Source: Porodaedalea pini
Taxonomy: Eukaryota; Basidiomycota; Agaricomycetes; Hymenochaetales; Hymenochaetaceae
NCBI GenBank assembly: GCA_002794775.1
Contig: NBAY01000035.1
Span: forward strand, 372,001 to 436,000
Length of the DNA stretch: 64,000 bases
Reading direction: 5' to 3'
Within the stretch, counting starts at the first letter, position 1. The number at the start of each line of letters is the position of its first letter. The position numbers and the translations under genes are program-made. This document shows positions 56,270-64,000 of this stretch, one piece after another. The notes beneath the pieces were generated by a model. It did no database searches and had not been told where the DNA came from. It saw nothing but the letters and a program-made list of their open reading frames with translations.

Positions 56270-59200
56270 AAGGTTGGGCGTCCCAACTAACCAAGATCAC
56301 GGTTGTCTGGCTCAGTGTTGACAAAGAGTGGATGGAGTCGTTGGCGAGGAATGTTGAGTTTTTGCGGAGTGCCAGGATGTTTTCAATAGAATTCAGTGAT
56401 CGCCTCCTTTGCGTTCTCGCCAAAGTCCGTCTCAGGCTGCCAAGTCGGTTCATTGTACCTGACCCACTTGACGAGGTACTGTAGTTTCCCTCGGTGCAGA
56501 CGTGAGTCGATGACCTCCTCGACCTCATATTCTTCCTTATTATCGATGATGTCTGGCAGCTGCAACGGCAGCTGTCTCTGGCTTTCAAAGGATGGTTTAA
56601 CAGTGGGTTTCAACAGGGCTTTGTTGAAGACCAGGTGGACTTTCTTCCATCACTTTGGGAGCTTGAGCTTGTATGCGCTCGCTCCTACCTTGTCAATGAC
56701 GTCGAAGGGGCCGTACCACTTGTCAGCAAGCTTCTTCATTGGCAAGTCTGTGCTGATGTTTCGCCCATCAAGGAAGACCTTGTCTCCAGTCTTGTACTCC
56801 ACCAAAGTTCCTGCCATCTGATCATGGTAGCATTTCATGTCCTCTGCTGCCTTGATCAGATTGTCCTTTGTGATGTGATGTGTTTCCTTAATGTGCTTCG
56901 TGAATTCTTCCGCCGACATGTTGGCAGAGGAGGTTCATGTCATGTCGAAGCTCAGAGGGTGACATCCTGTATTCATGTAGAAGGGGGACATCTTTGTTGC
57001 TGAGTGTTTGTGGTTGTTGTATGCGAACTCTGCAAGGGGGAGCCAGTCCTTCCAGTCCACTTGCTGATGGTTAACGAAGAGCCGAAGGTACTGTTCGAGC
57101 TCTTGGTTAACACATTCCATCTGACCATCCGTCTGTGGGTGGTATGCCATTGACAGGTTGCCTTCGATGTGCAGGAGTTTGTACAGCTCCTTCATCATTG
57201 ACGCGTCAAACTGCATGCCTCGGTCGTGGATGATCTTCTTTGGTAGGCCATGGAGGCAAAAGACATGATCCCAATACAGCTGTGCCATGCCTTCTGCCAA
57301 CAGTTTTGTCATCGTAGGGATCACATGCATCTGCTTTGAGAATCTGTCCACAAAGACGCAGATGGCGTTGTGTCCCTTCGAGTCTGGGAGTTCTCCAATG
57401 AGATCGACCATGACAATTTCCCAAGAGCCTTCTGGTATTGCATTCAGATGAAGCTGTCTTGACCTCGACATTCTCAAAGCCTTTGTTCATTGGCATCAAT
57501 CACATCTTTGGACATATGCCCTCACGTCTGAGAACATCGAGGCCCACCAGAAGTCACGACGCACGAGTTCCACCATTTTTGATGCTCCTGGATGTCTGGC
57601 TAGGACCGAGTTGTGACATTCCCGCAATACGGCCTCCTTCACTGTCGACGGTACATACACCTTGCCCTTCATCCACCACAACCCGTTGACCTCCGTCATA
57701 CCTGTCGGCCTCTCCAACTTGTTCTGCGCCCTCTGCACTTCACTCACTCTTTCCAACACCTCATCATGCGACGTCCTCACCACCCCACAGTTCAACCACT
57801 TCTCCTTGATGAACACGACCCCATCATTGTCATCCTTGCCCTCATCGTAGCCCGCCTTGCATGATAGCAGGTCCACCTTGCCCATCATCTTTCCCAACTT
57901 GTGTTCGAGGTGGAAGTCTAATTCCTTGAGCTCTGTTCACCAGCAAGCTTGATGGTAGCTCAGCTTCTGCGCCAACCTGAAATACGTGAGGTTAGCGTGG
58001 TTGGACCAGATTTCAATCTTATGACAGGCGCCGAGAAGGTATTGCCTCCACTCTTTGAGTGCTGAAACGATTGCAAGCATCTCTTTGTTGTAGATCTCAT
58101 AGTTTCATTCCACCAGCAGGAGCGCTTCTGGCCTGTAGGTGACTACCCTCCACTTGCCTTCCTGTTTCTGTAACAACACACCTCCAAGCGCAAAGTTTGA
58201 TGAGTCTGCTTCGACGCAGAAAGGGCCCTTGTTGTTGGCAATGGCCAGGACTGGAGGTGAGCAGAGATGTCGTCTCAGCTCCTCAAATGCTTCTTGCTGT
58301 TCAGTCTCCCATACCCAGTCCTTTTTGCCTGTCAGTGATGTTAATGGATGGACTACCTTGCTGTAGTCCTTGATGAACTGTCGCAGCCAGTTGCCCATGC
58401 CTAGGAACTGTTGCAGCTGTTTAACGTTTCACAGGATGGGCCAGTCTGCAATTGCCTCCATCTTTGCTGGGTCAGCCTTGATCTCACCATTGCCGATGAT
58501 GTGGCCGAGGTATTTTACAACCTTGGCGTCAAATTCACATTTTTCCAGTTTCAGGTACAGGCCATTTTCTTGCAGGATCTGAAGGACATGCCTCGATGTC
58601 TCGATATGTTCCTTAAGAGTCTGTGAGAGGATCAGGATGTTGTCGAGGTAGACAATGATCAAGTTATCGTAGATCAGTCCCTTGAAGATGTGGTTGACGA
58701 AAGCCTGGAACATCGCCGGTGCATTGCAGAGACCGAAAAACATGACTGTTGGTTCAAAGAGACCCATGTTTGTGTGGAAAGCTGCCTTCCATTCATCGCC
58801 CTCACAGATCTGGACATTATAGTATCCCCAGCAAAGGTCAAGCTTAGTGATGAACTTCGCCTTCTTGACCTTGTCGACAAGCTCGTCGATGAGGGGGAGA
58901 GGATACTTATTCTTGATCGTGCCCTCATTGAGCTTCCGGTAATCCTGGATCGGGCACAAGGACCTGTCGGCCTTCTTGATAAAGAAGAAAGGTGACACCA
59001 TCGGTGAAATCGATTTTTGTATGCAGCCCGACTTCAAATTTTCCTCGAGGAAATCCTTCAGCGACTGTTGCTCAGTTGGCGTGAGCAGATAGATCTTACA
59101 GTCGCTAGGCTTGAAGTCGGGTTTCAGGTCGATGACATGGTCCCAAGGTCGATGTTCCGGTAGCTTTTCGAAACCTTTCTTGCTGAAGACATCAGCAAAG

Positions 59201-59840
59201 TCATTGAGGTATGTGGGCCAGGATGCCTTGTCCATTCACACCTCTCTCATCTTCCTCATCTCTTCCACCATCTCCTTCTCAATCACACATTCCTCAGGAC
59301 AACGGGTGAATTCAATCGAACCCGTCTTCCAGTCAACTTCTGGGTTGTGGCATCGAAGCCAGTCGTAGCCAAGGAAGATGTTTGACGACACTAGGGATGT
59401 CACCGCAAGGATGATCCTTTCCTTGTGATGTCCAATCATTAGTTCAATGTCAACGTATCTTTTGATCAAGCCGGCCTTGTTGTGCGTGCCATCCACATTG
59501 AGCACCACAAGAGGTCTGATATAGCGCTTGGTCTCCAACCTGTATCACTCAACAAACCTCACGTCGATGCACGATCCCGTACATCCTGAATCCACGAGGG
59601 CATGCACGTCCACCTCTCTCATCTCTCCTGCCACACTGTGCCTGACGTTCAGGAGGAGGTCCAGCTGGTGTCCACCAGTTCCCCTCATGAACAGCTGCTT
59701 GTACTCATCATTTTCATTCACACCGGTGGGGGTCTTGTAGTCGGGAAAACCATCAACGCTGTTTGCATCTACGTACTGTACAGGCGGTTGGTTATATTTT
59801 AGTAAATCTGGACTTGAAACCCCTTGCTCTTCTCGGTCAG
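56270..59840 (-). pseudogene. pol: Pol relic of element 4
   Basis: Protease, reverse transcriptase (VYLDNIL, where the second catalytic Asp of YLDDIL is now Asn), RNase H, integrase and chromodomain can all be followed leftward in broken frames. Arg residues of element 2 are replaced by Cys, His or Gln at many sites (for example LRWGYYNVRIREG became LCWGYYNVQICEG). The shared TGA is at 58107-58105. Confidence 0.85.
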
Positions 59841-59852
59841 TTGCCCCAATAG

Positions 59853-60926
59853 CTACGCCTGACTATTTGCAAAATCCTGTGAGTCGACGACTTCTTCGTC
59901 ATTGTCTTCCTCCTCCACATAGTCCTCCACTGTCATCCTCCAAGTGTCTACAACTTCCTTGAAGGCCGATTCCTTCATTGCACCTAGTTCGTCAGTGAGG
60001 AGGCGATGTTCGCTTGGCATCATTATCTGCAGCATGTGCTGCACTATTTTCTTTCCCTGTGGGCAATTGTCCTTGAAGTGACCTAGCTGGCCACAGATCC
60101 AGCATGCCCATCATTGTTGTGCCTTGTTCATCAAGACATCCATCGGCTGACCAGCACCTCTGAAGGTGACACCAGTCGCATCGTGTTTGTCGGTGTGGGG
60201 GGCTGCCATCTGTCAGTGAGCCAGGGGTGTCTGCTGTTGCTGCAGGTGTGGTGGAGGTGGAAAAGCATGACCTCATTGGATAGCATGGATCTGTTGTTTG
60301 CCCCGGTCAATCTCAATCGCCTTCTTCTTCCAGTCGTCATATGTTGTTGGAACCGGCGTCAACCTCAATACTCTACAGACTACCTCGATGTTCATCACCC
60401 GCTTCAGGCAGTCACAGATGATGCTGTCATCTGTTAGACCCGCTCTTGTGATGACAACATCGAGTTTCTGGAAGAACTCATCGGTGGTGAGGTCCTTCTG
60501 AACCTTGGTTCAGAATTCTGCTAGTGCCTTCCCCTTCTGGTTCGGGTCATCAAATGAGGCATCCAGATGTTCCTGGAACCTGGTCCAACTATCGGTGAAG
60601 GTTACGATGCTGGCCATTGTTGATTCCTCCATGTAGTTTTGTGCCCATGTTGCCGCATTGCTGCCCTTCAGGTAAGAGAGGGCAACGTAGATCTTGCTTT
60701 CCGATGTGGGGTATCTGTTCGGGTTTGCAGAGACAAAAAGGAGGACTTTGCGTTTGAAGTCCAGGTAGTCATCACCACCAGTGAATTCATGTGGTCAGGC
60801 GACATTGATATTGGGGGTCGGGGTGGCCCCTTGACCCACCGGGGTGTTTGCTGCTGCAGCAGTGAACGCGCCTGCAACAATTGCTGCAATCTGCTCTAGC
60901 TGCTGTTGGCTGAAGCCTGTCGACAT
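59853..60926 (-). pseudogene. gag: Gag relic of element 4
   Basis: Starts MSTGFSQQQL at 60926 and ends near 59853. The zinc knuckle region is still recognisable (near 60075-60110) but several stops interrupt the frame. Confidence 0.8.
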
Positions 60927-61705
60927 TGTTTCAGGTGTCGGCATTGAAGGTTCAGGTGGTGTCAATGGTGATGAGTCCCTACGGGTTTCACGGTATGGAC
61001 CTGGGGTCAATGGTAACGTCACAGTCGACGTTGACGGTGTGGGCGATGGAGGGATGGCTGGGGACCACCTGGCTCTTTTCCCTTCTGCTGTCGTCGAGTA
61101 CCAACATTTGTTGATATCGCTGTACCAGATCTCATGTATGACGCCGCTGTTGTCAGTTGCGATGTAACTTGGTCGATCTGGGTCCCACTGTGCTGATGAA
61201 GGGAGGGCTCGATGCTGTTCCTCGGTGATATCTATCTTGTCTAAGATGGTGGGGGAATAGGGATCAGTTGTTTGTTCAATCTAGGGTTATGCCAACATTG
61301 AATGGGTTCGTCGGCGAAGTTGATGATGAGGCGGTAGGAACTGAGTGAGATTACAAACGATATTGCTGTAGATGTTTGTACTCATCTGGTTATCCACATC
61401 CACGTCAGATGTGTGCTCCACCAAAGGCTAATTCAGAGTGCCAGGGTGGGAAAGGGTTTCCTAATCAAGACTGCAACTTGCCCAAGGTCAAGTTGGTGTC
61501 CAAATGCAGTAATAGTCAGGAAAAGTTGGTTGGAAGGTTTATGTAATACATGAACATCCGAGAACATCCGGGCAGGGTTGAGGGTTGTCGTTTGGGGGTT
61601 TTACATGTCAAGTCTGTCAAGGGGAGTGCTCCTCTAGACTGAGTGAAGGCGAGTCGACAGTGACAACATACACTGGGGATGAGCCTGGGTGGGGTTCTGC
61701 TTTTA

Positions 61706-62121
61706 TGTTAGACGGGAGTCTGGGAGACAACTCGGACTGGGCAGGCCTCGACTGACTGTTGTCTGGGATGTGCTATACTCGAGCGGGGACTCGGGACCCG
61801 CTATGCTCAGGCTAGGTTGTCACGGAGATAAGAGGATTAATACAAGTCTAAACTAATACAAGGGGGACAAGTCTCACCTAGGTCGTCGCGGAGGTAAGAG
61901 GAAAAGCAGAACAAGGAGTTCATGTGATTCCTGAGACCTTATATAGCAACGACTGTGAGACTATATTACCTAATGTTACATAAATGAACAGAATGGAATG
62001 AATGAAGGTCATGTGAAGGGGGTGTGGGAAATGATTGAAAAGGTGATTAAATATGGTGAAAAGGAGTGATTAAAAGAAAAGAAGTGATAAAAGGAGAAAT
62101 AAAAGAGTTCGAGTCCTAACA
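61706..62121 (-). repeat. 5' LTR of element 4
   Basis: 416 bp. Self-primer pair retained: R motif at 61902-61912 and primer site at 61694-61704 (plus-strand coordinates). Confidence 0.9.
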
Positions 62122-64000
62122 GAATCGTCCTTGTGGTGACATCCCTGGCATCATCAAACATCTTCCTTGGCTATGACTGGCTTTGATGCCACAACCCAGA
62201 GGTCGACTGGAAGATGGGTTCAATTGAATTCACCCACTGTCCAGAGGAATGTGCGATCGAGAAGGAGGTGGTGGAAGAGATGAGGAGGGTGAGAGAAGTG
62301 CGAATGGACAAGGCATCCTGGCCCACATATCTCAATGACTACGCTGACGTCTTCTCGGAGAAAGGATTTGAGAAGTTACCAGAACATCAACCCTGGGACC
62401 ATGTCATCGACTTGAAGCCTGACTTTAAGCCTAGTGACTGCAAGATCTATCTGCTGACGCCGACAGAACAACAGTCATTAAAGGACTTCCTTGGTGAAAA
62501 CCTGAAGTCTGGCCGTATTCGAAAATTGATCTCCCTAATAGCATCGCCCTTCTTCTTTATCAAGAAGGCCGACAAATCCCTATACCCAATCCAGGATTAC
62601 CAGAAGCTTAACAAGGGTACAATCAAAAATAAGTATCCTCTCCCCCTCATTGATGAACTGGTTGACAAGGTCAAGAAGGCAAAGTTCATCACCAAGCTCG
62701 ACCTTTGCTGGGGATACTATAACATCCGGATCCACAAAGGTGATGAATGGGAGGCAGCATTCCACACGAACATGGGCCTCTTCGAACTGATGGTCATGTT
62801 CTTTGGTCTTTGCAACGCACCGGCAATGTTCCAGGCTTTCGTCAATCACATCTTCAAGGACCTGATCTATGCAAACCTGATCATTGTATACCTCGATGAC
62901 ATCCTGATCCTCTTGGAAACCATCAAGGAGCACATTGAGACGTCGAGGTGCATACTTCAGATCCTTCAAGAAAATGGCCTGTATCTGAAACTGGAGAAAT
63001 GTGAATTTGACATCAAGGTCATTAAATACCTTGGCCACATCATCGGCAACGGCAAGCTTAAAGCTGACCCGGCGAAGACGGAAGTGATTGCTAGCTGGCC
63101 TGCACCTAGAGATCTTAAGGAACTTCAAAAGTTCCTCGGTATGGGTAGCTGGCTTTGACAGTTTATCAAGGACTACAGCAGGGTGGTCCAACCACTGATG
63201 TTGCTGATGGGCAAGAAGGGCTGGGTATGAGAGACCGAGCAGCAAGAAGTGTTTGAGGAGCTGAAGTGTTGTCTCAGCTCACCTCCAGTCCTAGCAATTG
63301 CCAACGACAAGGGCCCTTTCCATGTAGAGGCAGACTTGTCGAACTTTGCGCTTGGAGGCATGTTGTTGCAGAAGCAGGAAGGCAAGTGGAGGGTCATCAC
63401 CTACAGGTCAGAGGCACTCCTACCAGTGGAATGAAACTATGAGATCTATGACAAGGAGATGCTCACAATCGTTTTGGCACTCAAGGAGTGGAGACAGTAC
63501 CTTCTCGGTGCCTGTCACAAGGTCGAGATCTGGTCCGACCATGCCAACCTCACATATTTCAGGTCAGCGCAGAAGCTGAGCTATTGTCAAGCCTGCTGGT
63601 GAACAGAGCTCGAGGAATTTGACTTCCACCTCGAACACAAGTTGGGAAAGACGATGGGCAAGGTGGGCTACGACGAGGGCAAGGATGACAATGATGGTGT
63701 CATGTTTATCAAGGAGAAGTGGCTGAATTGTGGAGTGGTGAGAACGTCATGTGATGAAGTGTTGGACTGAGTGGGTGAAGCGCAGAGGACACAGGACAAG
63801 TCAAAGAGGCTGATGGGCATGACAGAAGTTGACAGGTTGTGGCGGATGAAAGGCAAGGTGTATGTACCATTGACAATGAAGGAGGCTGTATTGCAGGAAT
63901 GCCATGACTTGGTCCTAGCAGGACATCTGGGAGCATCAAAGATGGTGGAGCTTGTGCGTCAGGACTTCTGGTAGGCATCAATGTTCTCCGACATCTGGGC
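62122..64000 (+). pseudogene. pol: Pol relic of element 3, second part, cut by the window end
   Basis: Continues the protease (SNIFLGYDWL then a TGA), reverse transcriptase with VYLDDIL (62214-63158 is open), RNase H with VEADLS in place of VEADSS and the shared TGA at 63432-63434, then integrase finger sequence to 64000. Several further stops occur (63158, 63230, 63600, 63768). Inactive. Confidence 0.85.

Larger units (their letters stand above)
55841..62121 (-). mobile_element. Decayed gypsy chromovirus, family 2 (element 4)
   Basis: A 6,281-bp element with two 416-bp LTRs and the 5-bp duplication GAATC (55836-55840 and 62122-62126). The LTRs differ at many positions, nearly all transitions. 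Gag and Pol, read leftward, are full of stops. It inserted into pol of element 3; joining 55840 to 62127 restores the protease reading. It is inactive and older than elements 1 and 2. Confidence 0.92.
45755..64000 (+). mobile_element. Old gypsy element 3 (family 2), interrupted twice, runs off the window
   Basis: Plus-strand element of the same family as the one at 46686-52932. Its 5' LTR is in two pieces (45755-45933 and 53287-53555). Leader and gag lie at 53556-55400, the first pol part at 55401-55840, and pol resumes at 62127. The interruptions are a possible solo LTR holding element 2, and element 4. Gag and pol carry many stops. The 3' LTR is beyond the window. Confidence 0.8.

Overview
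The window looks like a repeat-rich piece of nuclear DNA from a filamentous fungus, most likely a basidiomycete of the Agaricomycetes. The evidence is host genes with many short introns (about 43-80 bp), chromodomain-bearing Ty3/gypsy elements, a LINE, a basidiomycete-style DDE transposase relic, and fragments of a fungal Pho80/Pcl-type cyclin. There is no bacterial-style operon, rRNA, CRISPR array or convincing tRNA. Host genes are few: a multi-pass membrane protein at the left edge (9-698), a ten-exon gene for an unrecognised protein of about 976 aa (9864-13320), and a five-exon gene for an unrecognised nuclear-looking protein of about 556 aa (44206-42318, minus). A broken prolyl-tRNA synthetase copy lies at 6190-7963.

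Mobile DNA fills most of the rest. A minus-strand LINE (about 14060-26803) has ORF1 and an ORF2 in which RNase H lies between the endonuclease and the reverse transcriptase. Its ORF2 is split by an intact, young gypsy element (15145-22127, 5-bp target duplication TAGAG, LTRs with one difference seen). The right part is a gypsy nest. An old plus-strand element (45755 to beyond 64000) has its 5' LTR split by a possible solo LTR that carries a young minus-strand element (46686-52932, target duplication CATTC). Its pol is split by a decayed minus-strand element (55841-62121, target duplication GAATC). Both gypsy families carry an 11-nt match between the predicted mRNA 5' end and the primer site, as in self-priming Tf1 elements.

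The most striking object is a 12,611-bp palindrome (27816-40426): two 6,153-bp arms that are almost identical, a 305-bp spacer, and a 7-bp target duplication (GAGATGT). A related sequence at 1940-2470 shows the uninterrupted target. No transposase is visible in it. Each arm carries arrays of a short palindromic motif (TTGGG-N4-CCCAA) and broken pieces of two host genes, ribosomal protein S6 and a Pho80/Pcl-type cyclin. It reads as a giant non-autonomous fold-back transposon that captured host gene fragments and could be transcribed as a very long hairpin. Two smaller fold-back elements (about 5372-5972 and 41282-42141) share end sequences and form a separate family.

The old gypsy copies have decayed mainly by C-to-T and G-to-A changes, with many arginine codons turned into Cys, His, Gln or stop, which points to CpG-directed mutation. 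The young copies still have CpG-rich open reading frames.
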